Source of the DNA: Brevundimonas vesicularis
GTDB taxonomy: Bacteria > Pseudomonadota > Alphaproteobacteria > Caulobacterales > Caulobacteraceae
NCBI RefSeq assembly: GCF_014204545.1
Contig: NZ_JACHLJ010000002.1
Coordinates: 124,001-188,000, forward strand
Direction of reading: 5' to 3'
Length of the DNA stretch: 64,000 nt
The notes under the pieces are model-generated. The model was not told where the DNA came from and made no database searches. It saw only the letters and a program-made list of their open reading frames with translations. How positions within the stretch are numbered: position 1 is the stretch's first letter; each line of letters opens with the position of its first letter. The position numbers were made by a program, and so were the translations under genes. Below are positions 8,941-17,464 of the stretch, piece after piece.

Positions 8941-9695
8941 TTCAATACGCCCGTGACGCTCTCGGCGCTGGCCAGCTGGAGCAGGCCGACCAGGCGGGCG
9001 CGGGTTTCGCCGTCGGCGACGCCGTCGACGCGGGCCGGGCGCCAATGACGCTGGAAGGCGCGTACGGCGGTTTCCACGGCGGCGTCGTAGTCGCCGCTGG
9101 CTTTCAGGCCGTAGCCCAGCCGATGCAGGCCGGCGCTGAGCACCATCGGGCCGATGCCCTGATCGCCCTTCTGCAGCAGGCCGCCCAGGGCCTGCACCCG
9201 TTCGGCCGCCGGTTCGAACCACAGGCCGTGCCCGGCCTCGGCCAGACGCTTCCAGGGGAAGAGCTCGCCCGGATCTTCCTTGCGATCCGGCGCCAGGTCG
9301 GAATGGGCGATGATGCGGTTGTCGGCGATGGTCCAGCGACTGCGAATATCGGAGATCAGGGCGATGACGGCCGTGATCTGGGCTTCGGGGAAGGCGCGAT
9401 AGCCGAACTCATGGCCGGGATTGACGATCTCGATCCCGATGGAGGCGGCGTTGCAGTCGTCCTCGCCCTGCCAGACGCCGCGGCCGGCGTGCCAGGCGCG
9501 GCGCTCCTCGGGCACCAGTTGGAAGACGCGACCGTCTTCCTCGACCAGATAATGGGCCGAGACCTTGGCCTCAGGGTCGCGCAGGCGGGCCAGCGCGGCC
9601 TCGCCGGTCTGCATGCCGGTATAGTGCAACACCAGCATGTCCGGCGGCGCACGGCGCGCGTCGAAGTTGGGCGAAGGCGCGTCGATGTAGGACGT
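8937..9695 (-). CDS. N-acetylmuramoyl-L-alanine amidase (Amidase_2) with peptidoglycan-binding domain
   Basis: This is a zinc amidase that cleaves the lactyl-peptide bond of peptidoglycan or anhydro-muropeptides (AmpD/AmiD type). Motifs are LHYTGMQTG (first Zn histidine), SAHYLVEEDG, WHAGRGVWQG, SIGIEIVNPG and IIAHSDLAPDRKEDPG (Zn histidine and acidic residues). A PG_binding_1-like domain with AVRAFQRHWRP fills the C-terminus. I prefer the ATG at 9695 (MTSYIDAPSPNFD) because homologues begin with a similar IDAPSPN; an in-frame start at 9737 would overlap the upstream gene. No clear signal peptide is seen, so a cytoplasmic AmpD-like recycling role is possible. Confidence 0.9.
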   Translation of the reverse strand, partial: TSYIDAPSPNFDARRAPPDMLVLHYTGMQTGEAALARLRDPEAKVSAHYLVEEDGRVFQLVPEERRAWHAGRGVWQGEDDCNAASIGIEIVNPGHEFGYRAFPEAQITAVIALISDIRSRWTIADNRIIAHSDLAPDRKEDPGELFPWKRLAEAGHGLWFEPAAERVQALGGLLQKGDQGIGPMVLSAGLHRLGYGLKASGDYDAAVETAVRAFQRHWRPARVDGVADGETRARLVGLLQLASAESVTGVLN

Positions 9696-9711
9696 CATGG
9701 GCGGCGTCGGC

Positions 9712-10035
9712 TCAGCGGCCGTTGCGCTCCCAGCCATAGGCGACCCAGGCGCCGTCCACCTTGTGGGCCTCGATCAGGTCGGGATCGCTGTTGCGGCGAC
9801 GCGGCGCGATATTGCGGCGGGTGCGCATGACCAGACCGACCAGAAAGACCAGAACGCCGGCGAACAGGGCGATGACCGCCACGGCCGCAGCGGTGAAGAC
9901 GGCGAGGACGGCGCCGACCGCCATTGCGCAGACGGCGGCGATCATGCCGGCGACCCACATGACGGACGCCACCAGGCCGTTGGGACGGCGGCGGGCGGCA
10001 TGGCCGATGGCGGCGAGACGTTCAGGCTGGAACAT
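9712..10035 (-). CDS. Small two-helix membrane protein, unknown function
   Basis: The product is 107 residues. Residues about 22-70 are strongly hydrophobic and form two closely spaced membrane helices. A basic stretch RTRRNIAPRRRN and a soluble tail ending AYGWERNGR follow. I do not recognise a family. It sits directly upstream of the amidase on the same strand, so cotranscription is likely and an envelope role is possible but unproven. Confidence 0.65.
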   Translation of the reverse strand: MFQPERLAAIGHAARRRPNGLVASVMWVAGMIAAVCAMAVGAVLAVFTAAAVAVIALFAGVLVFLVGLVMRTRRNIAPRRRNSDPDLIEAHKVDGAWVAYGWERNGR

Positions 10036-10139
10036 GGATCATCCTTTCAGGCGATCCGAGGAACGCCTGATACGCAATGTCGGTCCATCGGGGCCTGCGG
10101 TCAATGGACCGCGACGCACGGTCGCGTGCGCCGCGCCCG

Positions 10140-11918
10140 TCAAAAGATCGGCTGGTCGGCCAGAACCACCGCACCCTGGCTGCGCATCCGGTCGCTGTCG
10201 ATCCGGCGCATCACGGCCTGGGCCTGGGGATCGGCCATGACGCCGCCCAGCATGACCAGGGCTTTGGCGGCCTCGGTCTGGACGCCGAACATTTCCGACA
10301 GGGCCTCGAACGGCGACTGCTGCTTGGGGAAATGCTTGAAGCGGACAGGCTCGTTATCGGGAATTTTGGCGAGTTGGCGGGCCTTGTTCACCGCCTCGGT
10401 CACGCCGCCCAGTTGGTCGACGAGGCCCAGCGGCAGGGCCTGAGCGCCGGTCCAGACACGCCCCTTGGCGATTTCGCGCACCCGGTCCGGCGACAGTTTG
10501 CGGCCCGTCGCCACACGGGCGATGAAGTCGTCGTAGATCCGGTCCATCGAACCGGCGAAGGCCGCGCGCTGCTGGGGGGTGAATTCCTGCGTCGGCGAGA
10601 AGGCGTCGGCGTATTCCCCGCCCACCGTCAGCTCACGCATGTCGACACCGAACCGGCCCAGCGCATCGGCCAGCACGAACTTGCCGCCGAACACGCCGAT
10701 CGAGCCGGTCAGGGTCGTCGGCTGGGCCACGATCCAGTCGGCCTCGGAACTGATCCAGTATCCGCCCGAGGCCGCATAGGCGCCCATGGACACCACCACC
10801 GGCTTGCCCGCCGCCCGCGCCGCGCGCACGGCGGCCAGGATCTGCTCGGACGCTTCAGGCGAACCGCCCGGCGATGAGACGCGGAAGACGATCGCCTTGA
10901 CGCTCTTGTCCTCGATCGCGTCGTAGATGGCCTCGGCCGTGTCGTCGGAATGGATGGACGAGCCGCCGCCGAAATTGGCGCCGCCGCCGCGTCCGGTGAC
11001 GATGGCCCCCTCCCCGCCGACGATGGCGATGGCGTTCTTGCCCGACCCCGTGCGTTCGCCCTTCTGGCTGGCGTATTTGCCGAACTCGACGATCTCGGCG
11101 CCCTTGCCGGCGCGGGTCTTGATGGCGATCTCGGCCTCTTCGACCTGGCCCACCTTGTCGATCAGCCGGTTGCTGAGCGCCTGCTCGGCCGAATAGGGCC
11201 CGGCCTCGATCACCGTCTTCAGCGCCGGGGCCGTCGTCTTGCGGTCCTTGGCCGCGTTGGCCAGGGCGGTGTCGTAGATCGACGTCATCCAGGCGGTCAT
11301 CGCCTCGCGGTGCGGGCCGGTGTAGTCGCTCTGGGTGTATTCATTGACGGCGTTCTTGTACTCGTAGCGCTGTTCGAACTCGGGTTTGACGCCGTATTTC
11401 TGGAAGGCGCGGCCCAGGAACAGGCTGTCGGCCGAGAAGCCTGTGGCCTGGAAGCCGGCGGTGTTCTGCATCCACAGCTCCGACGCCGAGGCCCCGACCA
11501 TATAGGTGGACATCACCGCGCCCGACGGGGCGAAGCCCTGGCTGTGGGCGATGACCGGCTTGCCTGCGTTGCGGAAGCGGTGGATGGCCTGGCGCAGTTC
11601 GTCGGCGGTGGCGGGCGTCATGCCGCTTTCCGGCAGGCGGATCAGCAGAGCCTTGACGCTGCTGTCGCTTTGGGCCTGATGCAGGCCATCGACCACGTCC
11701 GTCAGGGCCAGGCCGGAACTGCCGAAGGCCGCGAACGGATTGGACGACGGCTGGTCGCTGACGCCGCCGCGCAGGTCCAGCTCCAGCACGGTGGTCGCCG
11801 GCGTCGTCGGCTTGGACGACGAGGCGACGGCGACCGTCAGCAGCACCACGGGAATGACGACGACGAACAGGATCAGCCCGGTGAAGACACCAAGGACCGT
11901 CAGGAAGAATTGCTTCAT
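10140..11918 (-). CDS. sppA: Signal peptide peptidase SppA, 67K type
   Basis: This membrane-anchored serine protease degrades cleaved signal peptides. The 592-residue form has the tandem two-domain architecture of E. coli SppA and one N-terminal membrane anchor (residues about 5-32). The catalytic lysine is likely K188 in YEYKNAVNEY (first domain). The nucleophile is S384 in YAASGGYWIS (second domain), followed by TTLTGSIGVFGG. It is transcribed divergently from panD. Confidence 0.94.
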   Translation of the reverse strand: MKQFFLTVLGVFTGLILFVVVIPVVLLTVAVASSSKPTTPATTVLELDLRGGVSDQPSSNPFAAFGSSGLALTDVVDGLHQAQSDSSVKALLIRLPESGMTPATADELRQAIHRFRNAGKPVIAHSQGFAPSGAVMSTYMVGASASELWMQNTAGFQATGFSADSLFLGRAFQKYGVKPEFEQRYEYKNAVNEYTQSDYTGPHREAMTAWMTSIYDTALANAAKDRKTTAPALKTVIEAGPYSAEQALSNRLIDKVGQVEEAEIAIKTRAGKGAEIVEFGKYASQKGERTGSGKNAIAIVGGEGAIVTGRGGGANFGGGSSIHSDDTAEAIYDAIEDKSVKAIVFRVSSPGGSPEASEQILAAVRAARAAGKPVVVSMGAYAASGGYWISSEADWIVAQPTTLTGSIGVFGGKFVLADALGRFGVDMRELTVGGEYADAFSPTQEFTPQQRAAFAGSMDRIYDDFIARVATGRKLSPDRVREIAKGRVWTGAQALPLGLVDQLGGVTEAVNKARQLAKIPDNEPVRFKHFPKQQSPFEALSEMFGVQTEAAKALVMLGGVMADPQAQAVMRRIDSDRMRSQGAVVLADQPIF

Positions 11919-12061
11919 CGGAGGGAAAACGCGCGCTCGCAGGCCGGAAATGGCGTCGCCAGCATAGGGGGACGCGGGCCGTCGTCAAATGACGTGCGTG
12001 CAATCCGTCGGTTCACTTGGCGTTCGCAGCCGCACCCGATTGCTGCGGCGCAGCGTGCGGA

Positions 12062-12090
12062 TTGATGCCGGGGCAGGAAATCCCTATATG
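12062..12090 (+). promoter_or_regulatory. Candidate panD promoter
   Basis: TTGATG (12062-12067) and TATATG (12085-12090) are separated by 17 bp, giving a predicted start near 12097, 49 nt before the panD ATG. The -35 is close to consensus and the -10 is partial. Confidence 0.4.
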
Positions 12091-12102
12091 AGCCGCCTGT
12101 GA

Positions 12103-12127
12103 GCGAGGGCCTGCGCCCCGCGTTTTT
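12103..12127 (+). terminator. Terminator-like hairpin in the panD leader
   Basis: A GC hairpin (GCG-A-GGGC, CTGC loop, GCCC-CGC, with one bulged A) is followed directly by TTTTT. It ends 18 bp before the panD start. It looks like an intrinsic terminator inside a leader, so either attenuation or chance is possible. Confidence 0.4.
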
Positions 12128-12145
12128 CTTGCTGGAGACCGCACG

Positions 12146-12502
12146 ATGCTGGTCACCCTGATGAAGTCCAAGCTGCACCGCGCCACGGTGACCCAGGCCG
12201 ATCTCGATTACGAGGGATCGATCGCCATCGACATGGACCTGCTGGACGCCGCCGGCATCTATCCGCACGAGCAGGTCGATGTGCTGAACATCACCAACGG
12301 CGCGCGCTTCACCACCTATGCGATCGAGGCGCCGCGCGGCTCCAAGGTCATCGGCGTCAACGGCGCCGCCGCCCGTCTGGTGCAGAAGAACGACAAGGTG
12401 ATCGTGGTCACCTACGGCCAGCTGCCGCAGGAAGAAGCCCGCCAGTGGAACCCGAACGTGGTCCTGCTGGACGACGCTAACGAGATAAAGAACGCCGGCT
12501 GA
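12146..12502 (+). CDS. panD: Aspartate 1-decarboxylase PanD
   Basis: PanD makes beta-alanine from L-aspartate for pantothenate and coenzyme A. The proenzyme self-cleaves between Gly24 and Ser25, visible here in DYEGSIAID, to form the pyruvoyl cofactor. K9, Y58-type and other family positions appear within [12 protein letters not shown] and [12 protein letters not shown]. At 118 residues it is normal. GGAG lies 11 bp before the ATG. The gene is monocistronic and ends at a strong terminator. Confidence 0.96.
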   Translation: MLVTLMKSKLHRATVTQADLDYEGSIAIDMDLLDAAGIYPHEQVDVLNITNGARFTTYAIEAPRGSKVIGVNGAAARLVQKNDKVIVVTYGQLPQEEARQWNPNVVLLDDANEIKNAG

Positions 12503-12530
12503 GGCGCTTCGCTTCCCAGAATGCAAAATG

Positions 12531-12556
12531 GCCCGCCGGCAACGGCGGGCCTTTTC
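12531..12556. terminator. Bidirectional terminator between panD and the SIMPL gene
   Basis: A perfect 8-bp stem GCCCGCCG/CGGCGGGC with a GCAA loop is followed by CTTTTCTT. It separates convergent genes. Confidence 0.85.
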
Positions 12557-12574
12557 TTCATCCGATTGATGCGA

Positions 12575-13366
12575 TCAGCGGGCGATGTCGTAGACGCCCG
12601 TGATGTCGATCCGCACCGTCAGTTCGCCGGCGGAAACCGGGGTGCTCTCGCCCCGGTCCATCGACACGGCGCGGGCGGCGAACATCGGCATCGGAGGCTG
12701 GGGCGCATAGCCGCCGCCCTCGGTCAGGTTGCGGATGCCCGACAGCTGGACGTTCAGCGATTGTGCGTACAGCTGGGCCTTGGCCTGCAGGTTGCGCACA
12801 GCCAACTGGCGCGCCTGGTTTTCGGCGGCGGTCGGATCCTTCAGGCCGAAGCTGATGCCGTCGATCTGGTTGACGCCGGCGGCGACCACGGCGTCGGCCG
12901 TCGTGCCGACCTTGCTCAGGTCGTTGATGACCACCGTCACGCGGTTGACCGCCTGATAGCCGCGCAGTTTGGGCGGCTCGTTCTGGACGTAGTCGTATTG
13001 CGCCGACAGGTTCAGACCCGAAGTCTGGATGTCGCGTTCGGCGATGCCCGCGCGGCGCAGGGCGGCGACGACGCGCGTCATCTGCGCAGCATTGTCGCGC
13101 ATGGCTTGCTGGGCCGTGACGGCCTCGGTCTGCACGCCGAAGGTAATGGTGGCCATGTCCGGCGCGGCCTTGACCTCGCCATAGGCCGACAGATTCAGCG
13201 ACGGCGCGGGTTGCATCATGTGCATGGCTCCCATGGGTTCGGCCGTCTGAGCCATGGCGCGCGGCGTGGCGGCAGCAAGGAAGGCGGCGGCGGCGACGGC
13301 GCCGCCCAGGGCGACGGTCTTCAACGACAGGGTCTTCAGGGGGGCGGCGGCCAGGGTGCGGGTCAT
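12575..13366 (-). CDS. Exported SIMPL-domain (DUF541) protein
   Basis: DUF541/SIMPL proteins are periplasmic or envelope proteins (for example E. coli YggE, linked to oxidative stress) of unclear biochemistry. From the ATG at 13366, which has ACGGAGAAG 7 bp upstream, the 263 residues begin with a signal peptide ending near RAMAQ. The family motifs follow: LNLSAYGEVKAAPDMATITFGVQTEA, IQTSGLNLSAQYDY and GYQAVNRVTVVI. An in-frame start at 13456 would put 30 non-signal residues in front and is rejected. Confidence 0.85.
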   Translation of the reverse strand: MTRTLAAAPLKTLSLKTVALGGAVAAAAFLAAATPRAMAQTAEPMGAMHMMQPAPSLNLSAYGEVKAAPDMATITFGVQTEAVTAQQAMRDNAAQMTRVVAALRRAGIAERDIQTSGLNLSAQYDYVQNEPPKLRGYQAVNRVTVVINDLSKVGTTADAVVAAGVNQIDGISFGLKDPTAAENQARQLAVRNLQAKAQLYAQSLNVQLSGIRNLTEGGGYAPQPPMPMFAARAVSMDRGESTPVSAGELTVRIDITGVYDIAR

Positions 13367-13579
13367 GCAGTCTTCTCCGTAAGCGATCCAGGACCGGGGC
13401 ATTCGCCGATCCGTTGCAACGACCTTGGCCGTTCTCGCCTGAACCAACGCCCGCACCCCGCTGGCAGTTTCCGTTCATCTTCGTGAAATCGCCGAAAGAT
13501 CGCCTTCTTGCCCGCCCCCGCTTGGCAAGCCGCGCCCGCGCCTGCTAGGCGAGACCCCTACCGCCGAGGCGCGCCTTGG

Positions 13580-13655
13580 GGGCCTGTAGCTCAATGGTTA
13601 GAGCCGACCGCTCATAACGGTCTGGTTGGGGGTTCGAGTCCCTCCGGGCCTACCA
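13580..13655 (+). tRNA. tRNA with CAT anticodon, probably tRNA-Ile2 (lysidine)
   Basis: This is a complete 76-nt cloverleaf with encoded CCA. The acceptor GGGCCTG pairs with CGGGCCT using G-T at 1-72. The D arm is GCTC/GAGC, the anticodon stem GACCG/CGGTC has loop CTCATAA, and the T arm is GGGGG/CCCTC. The anticodon CAT leaves three options. It lacks the three G-C pairs of initiator tRNA. The D-loop and variable loop (TGGTT) look more like the AUA-reading isoleucine tRNA than elongator methionine. The assignment between Ile2 and Met is inferred. Confidence 0.92.
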
Positions 13656-13716
13656 CTCTGTCTGTCGAAACCACTCAGCGGTTCAAGACCGCTTGCCGGC
13701 AGTGTCGCAAGCAGAT

Positions 13717-14358
13717 TCACCAGCGGAAGGCGAAACGACCCAAAGCAGCGCCCAGGACCGCGACGAGGCCGATGCCCAAGGTGTACCAGACGGCCACAAA
13801 GGCGGCCGTATGCTCGGGGCAATGCAGGCCATAGACGGTCGCGGCCAGCCCTGCGGTCAGAAGACCAGCGGCGGCGCCGGCGAAAGCGGGCTTCACAGGC
13901 GCGAATCGCCTCGCGGCGAAGAAGATGAACGGCGCCGCCATAGCGCCGAGCGACAGGATGTTCGTCGGACAGACCCTGGCGGAGCGACCCATGACCATGC
14001 CCATCCGCGCGTCGGGCGCGGCGCCCAGCAACTCCACGACAGCCCATCCGGCAGCGACGGCAAGGATGGCTGCAAGCAGGATTGCGGGACGGCACGGCGA
14101 GGCCCCCGGCCGCCCCAGTCGATCCAGGAGCCAGAAGCCGGCGACGCACAAGGCGGCCGTATAGGCCGCCTTGGCCCAAAAAGTCGATCCGGCGACGGCC
14201 GACATCAGATCCGGTCGCAATCCCAGCCACCACACGACACCCGCAAGGGCGACGCCCGCCGCCGGCAGCATGAACAGCAGCACACGACGGTCCGCCTCGC
14301 TTTGGGACGTCGGGGGCAAGTCCAGCGCCAGGCTGGTGATCAGGTCATCAGTCTTCAT
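13717..14358 (-). CDS. nrsF: NrsF-type anti-sigma factor (DUF1109)
   Basis: NrsF-family proteins are inner-membrane anti-sigma factors. In Caulobacter NrsF holds sigma-F inactive until metal or oxidative stress. From the ATG at 14358 (MKTDDLITSLA) the 213 residues form a short cytoplasmic N-terminus followed by six or so membrane helices. Cysteines are present in ARVCPTN and GLHCPEH, in line with the conserved cysteines used for sensing. The gene overlaps sigF by 11 bp, so the pair is translationally coupled. Confidence 0.88.
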   Translation of the reverse strand: MKTDDLITSLALDLPPTSQSEADRRVLLFMLPAAGVALAGVVWWLGLRPDLMSAVAGSTFWAKAAYTAALCVAGFWLLDRLGRPGASPCRPAILLAAILAVAAGWAVVELLGAAPDARMGMVMGRSARVCPTNILSLGAMAAPFIFFAARRFAPVKPAFAGAAAGLLTAGLAATVYGLHCPEHTAAFVAVWYTLGIGLVAVLGAALGRFAFRW

Positions 14359-14908
14359 CGTTGGACCCTGCTGCTCCAGCCGCAAAGCGCGCGGTCAAAG
14401 CCTTGAAGCTGCGATGGATGCTGACCTTGGCGGCGGCGACGGAATAGCCGTGGCGCTCGGCCGCCTCGGCCACGCTCAGCCCGGTGACTCTCACATCATG
14501 GATCAGGGCGCGCTGTCGCGCCGGGAGGATCGACAAGGCGCGGGTCAGATCGCGTCGCATGACCCCGTCCTCGACCGTGTGCTCTGCCAGCAGCACGCTC
14601 GCGTCATCCAGCGGCTCGGTGAGGCGTCGGCCCTGGCGGCGCAGGTGGTCGATCAGCTTGTGGCGAGCGATGGTGAAGGCCCAGGCCGTGAACGACTGGT
14701 TGCGATCCCATGTGGCGCGCTTGGCGTGAATGGCGATCAGGGTCTCTTGCACGAGGTCCTCCGCGTCGCTTTCTCCGTTGAAAAGGCGGCGTTTAAAAAA
14801 GGGCCGCAGGTGCGCGGCCAGGTCCGACAGCAGCACGCGCCAAGCCTGCGCGTCACCGTCCAGGCCCCTGATCATCAAGGCTTTGAGTTGTGATTCTCGG
14901 TCAAGCAC
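14348..14908 (-). CDS. sigF: ECF RNA polymerase sigma factor, SigF-like
   Basis: A 186-residue extracytoplasmic-function sigma factor. Region 2 is visible as DAEDLVQETLIAIHAKRATWDRNQSFTAW and region 4 as LPARQRALIHDVRVTGLSVAEAAERHGYSVAAAKVSIHRS. The start is GTG at 14908, only about 8 nt from the predicted transcription start, so the mRNA would be almost leaderless; an internal ATG at 14875 is an alternative. It is coupled to nrsF and divergent from the buf operon. Matching promoters on both sides suggest autoregulation and direct control of buf. Confidence 0.93.
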   Translation of the reverse strand: MLDRESQLKALMIRGLDGDAQAWRVLLSDLAAHLRPFFKRRLFNGESDAEDLVQETLIAIHAKRATWDRNQSFTAWAFTIARHKLIDHLRRQGRRLTEPLDDASVLLAEHTVEDGVMRRDLTRALSILPARQRALIHDVRVTGLSVAEAAERHGYSVAAAKVSIHRSFKALTARFAAGAAGSNDED

Positions 14909-14922
14909 GTGCGACTGCGACC

Positions 14923-14949
14923 TACGCTGCGGAGGCCGTGACGGTTACA
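14923..14949 (-). promoter_or_regulatory. Putative sigma-F promoter of sigF-nrsF
   Basis: On the minus strand TGTAAC (14949-14944) is followed after 17 bp by CGTA (14926-14923). Motif and spacing match the element in front of bufA, as expected of an autoregulated ECF sigma factor. Confidence 0.7.
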
Positions 14950-14993
14950 CGGCGTCTCGCAAAATCACGCACGAAAAATAGTTGGCTCGAAAA

Positions 14994-15020
14994 TGTAACG
15001 CGCGGCGGGTCGTCGACGAA
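14994..15020 (+). promoter_or_regulatory. Putative sigma-F promoter of the buf operon
   Basis: TGTAAC (14994-14999), 17 bp, CGAA (15017-15020). This is an ECF-type -35/-10 pair resembling the Caulobacter sigma-F consensus. The predicted start near 15027 leaves a leader of about 45 nt before bufA. Confidence 0.75.
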
Positions 15021-15071
15021 AGGCGGATTCAGCGGCCACGAACGGCCGTGCTTCTCAGAAGGACCGCTTGC

Positions 15072-15362
15072 ATGACCCGCACCAAGATCGCCGCCGCCAC
15101 CCTCGTCGCCCTGACCGCCGGCGCAGGCATGGCCCAAGCCCAATCGGCCAGGAACGCCGAGGCGAAACCGGCCGCCATGGAAAAATGCTATGGCGTCGCT
15201 TTGGCCGGCAAGAATGACTGCGCCGCCGGCCCCGGCACGACCTGCGCCGGCACCTCGGTGCGCGACTATCAGGGCAACGCCTGGAAGCACACGCCCGCCG
15301 GCACCTGCACCAGCATCCGCACCCCGCGCGGCAACGGCTCGCTGACGCCCGTCTCGCGCTGA
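15072..15362 (+). CDS. bufA: DUF2282 bufferin-type RiPP precursor
   Basis: The product is a 96-residue exported precursor peptide. A signal peptide (residues 1 to about 24, ending AGMAQAQ) precedes a core with exactly four cysteines in the family arrangement: [14 protein letters not shown], then TTCAG, then [10 protein letters not shown]. In the characterised Caulobacter bufferins such cysteines are modified by the MNIO enzyme encoded next door, and the mature product binds copper. The ATG at 15072 has AGAAGGA 9 bp upstream; an upstream in-frame ATG at 14982 would precede the predicted promoter's start site and is rejected. Confidence 0.9.
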   Translation: MTRTKIAAATLVALTAGAGMAQAQSARNAEAKPAAMEKCYGVALAGKNDCAAGPGTTCAGTSVRDYQGNAWKHTPAGTCTSIRTPRGNGSLTPVSR

Positions 15363-15376
15363 TCGGAGCTGGATCG

Positions 15377-16240
15377 ATGAACCATGGATCGACCGCCGCG
15401 ACGCCTGTCCCCACCGTGGGGCTGGGCCTCAAGGCCCGCCATTACGACGAGGCTCTGGCGTCTCCGGCGGTCGGTCTGTGGTTCGAGGTCCACCCTGAGA
15501 ACTACATGGTCGATGGCGGCCCTCGATTGAAATGGCTGGAGGCCATCCGCCGAGAAAAACCTTTGTCCCTGCATGGTGTCGGCTTGTCGCTCGCCGGCGA
15601 CGAGGCGCTGGATACGGAGCATCTGGCGCGGCTCAAGACGCTTGCTGACCGGTTCGTGCCGTTTCTGATGTCCGAGCACCTGGCCTGGTCGCGGGGCGGC
15701 GGCGTCTATCATCCCGATCTGCTGCCGTTTCCGCGCACCCGAGCGATGTTGAAGCGGGTCTGCGACAACGTCGCGCGAGCGCAGGACGCGCTGGGCCGCC
15801 GCCTGCTGATCGAGAATCCATCGCTGTACCTCGACCTGAAAGGCCACGAGATGGGGGAAGTCGATTTCCTGGTCGAACTGGCCGCCGCGACAGGCTGTGG
15901 CCTGCTGCTCGATCTCAACAATGTGCACATCAGCGCCAACAATCTGGGCGCCGACCCGCGGGACTATCTGGCGGCCGTTCCGGCCGATCTCATCGGCGAA
16001 ATCCATCTGGCCGGCTTTGCGCCCGATCCCGTCCACGCAGAGGCGCTGTTGATCGATACCCACGACGCGCCGGTCAGCGACGCCGTCTGGTCCCTTTACG
16101 CCGAGACCCTCGCCCGGATCGGGCCGCGTCCAACGCTGATCGAGCGCGACGACAACATTCCCGACTTCGCCGAGTTGATCGCCGAACGCGATCAAGCCGT
16201 CGCCATAATGGAGGCCTGCCATGTCCAGCGCGCCGCCTGA
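15377..16240 (+). CDS. bufB: DUF692 MNIO enzyme, bufferin maturase
   Basis: MNIO enzymes are TIM-barrel, multinuclear-iron oxidases that modify cysteines of RiPP precursors. The 287-residue protein shows the DUF692 landmarks that carry His/Asp/Glu metal ligands: FEVHPENYM, LSLHGVGLSL, MSEHLAWSR, LLIENPSLYL, LLLDLNNVHISANN, GEIHLAG, DTHDAPVSD and LIERDDNIP. It lies 14 bp after bufA with GGAG ahead of its ATG, and overlaps bufC by 20 bp. Substrate assignment to the adjacent BufA is inferred from operon structure. Confidence 0.93.
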   Translation: MNHGSTAATPVPTVGLGLKARHYDEALASPAVGLWFEVHPENYMVDGGPRLKWLEAIRREKPLSLHGVGLSLAGDEALDTEHLARLKTLADRFVPFLMSEHLAWSRGGGVYHPDLLPFPRTRAMLKRVCDNVARAQDALGRRLLIENPSLYLDLKGHEMGEVDFLVELAAATGCGLLLDLNNVHISANNLGADPRDYLAAVPADLIGEIHLAGFAPDPVHAEALLIDTHDAPVSDAVWSLYAETLARIGPRPTLIERDDNIPDFAELIAERDQAVAIMEACHVQRAA

Positions 16241-17006
16241 CGATCAAATGCTGTCATTTCATGCGAGCTTCTCCCTGGCCTTGCAGGGGCATGGCTCCGT
16301 GCTCACACCGTGGCTGGCGGATCCCAATGCGCCCGGACTGGCGGTTTATCGAAACACGGTGGCCAAGGGGCGGGCCGACGCCCTGGCGGGTCTCTATCCG
16401 ACTGTCGAAAGGTTGGTCGGTCCGGACTGGTTTCGCGACGCGGCCCTGATCTACGCCCGCAGCGCGCCTCCTTCATCCCCGGTTCTCGATGCCTATGGCG
16501 AAGGCTTCCCGGAGTGGCTGGCGACGTTTCCGCCCGCATTTGAACTTGAGTTCCTGCCGCCTGTGGCCCGTCTCGATTGCGCATGGAGCCGCGCGCACCG
16601 TGCCGCTGATGCGCCGCCCCTGGTCCCTGGGACGGTCGCCGCTCTGTCGCACGCCGCTCTCAACGCCGGCCGCGCGATCCTGCATCCGTCTGCGCAACTC
16701 TTCTGGTTTGACTGGACCGCGCCGTCGATCTGGCTGGCCAATCGTCTGGCTGCGCCTCCGGACGACATGGTGTGGGACCAGTCGCCCGAGGGGCTGTTGA
16801 TCGTGCGTCCGGAAATGAAGGTCCAGACCCATCGGTTGACCCGTCCTCAGTTCGCCTTCCTCGATGCCTGCCGGCACGGCCGCACCGTCGGAGCGGCCGC
16901 TCTCGCCGCGCTCGCCGCCGATCCCGCAACCCATCTATCCGAGCTGTTCAGAGACCTGCTTCTGACCGGCGCCTTCACCCGTATCGAAACCGGAGCGCCA
17001 CAATGA
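16221..17006 (+). CDS. bufC: DUF2063 partner protein of the MNIO enzyme
   Basis: BufC/HvfC-type proteins bind the precursor leader and present it to the MNIO enzyme. The 261-residue protein has the DUF2063 N-terminal pattern: [70 protein letters not shown] and [16 protein letters not shown] helices. A RRE-like C-terminal half follows. GGAGG lies 9 bp before the ATG, and the gene overlaps bufB by 20 bp and doxX by 3 bp (ATGA). Confidence 0.9.
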   Translation: MSSAPPDDQMLSFHASFSLALQGHGSVLTPWLADPNAPGLAVYRNTVAKGRADALAGLYPTVERLVGPDWFRDAALIYARSAPPSSPVLDAYGEGFPEWLATFPPAFELEFLPPVARLDCAWSRAHRAADAPPLVPGTVAALSHAALNAGRAILHPSAQLFWFDWTAPSIWLANRLAAPPDDMVWDQSPEGLLIVRPEMKVQTHRLTRPQFAFLDACRHGRTVGAAALAALAADPATHLSELFRDLLLTGAFTRIETGAPQ

Positions 17007-17464
17007 CCGAACTGACCGCCGCATCGTCGCCGCGCCCTTCCTTGGCGTCCCTCCCACGCCTGGCTCAGGCTGCGATCCCCCTGCCTGTGCTCAGCCTGGT
17101 CGCGCGCGTATCGATCGCGGCGGTCTTCTTTCTTTCCGGCCGGACAAAGGTGGAGGGCCTGCTGACCATCACCGACAGCACCTATGCTCTGTTCGCCGAG
17201 GAATACCGACTGCCTTTGATCCACAGCGACATCGCCGCCCACCTGGCGACCTATTCGGAACATCTGTTCCCGTTCCTGCTGGTGCTGGGCCTCGGCGCCC
17301 GCTTCTCCGCGCTCGCGCTTCTGGGCATGACCATAGTGATCGAGGTTTTCGTCTATCCCCTCGGTTGGCCGACCCACCTGCTCTGGGCGACGGTGCTGCT
17401 CTACATCATCAGGTTCGGCGCCGGGCCGATCAGCCTGGATCATTGGCTGAGACGGCGAAGCTGA
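17003..17464 (+). CDS. DoxX-family membrane protein of the buf operon
   Basis: The 153-residue protein has about four membrane helices. The DoxX signature [18 protein letters not shown] lies in the first helix and [16 protein letters not shown] in the third. The start is the ATG at 17003, whose A begins an ATGA overlap with the bufC stop. DoxX proteins often end MNIO operons; a redox or quinone-linked role has been suggested for the family but the exact function here is unknown. Confidence 0.88.
   Translation: MTELTAASSPRPSLASLPRLAQAAIPLPVLSLVARVSIAAVFFLSGRTKVEGLLTITDSTYALFAEEYRLPLIHSDIAAHLATYSEHLFPFLLVLGLGARFSALALLGMTIVIEVFVYPLGWPTHLLWATVLLYIIRFGAGPISLDHWLRRRS

Noticed and set aside
8430..9830. 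Long plus-strand frame across the rnpB and amidase region
   Set aside because: It runs antisense through RNase P RNA and the amidase gene, has no similarity I recognise, and is the high-GC antisense shadow expected here.
15269..16222. Minus-strand frame opposite bufB
   Set aside because: Antisense shadow; the plus strand carries all DUF692 motifs and a ribosome site.
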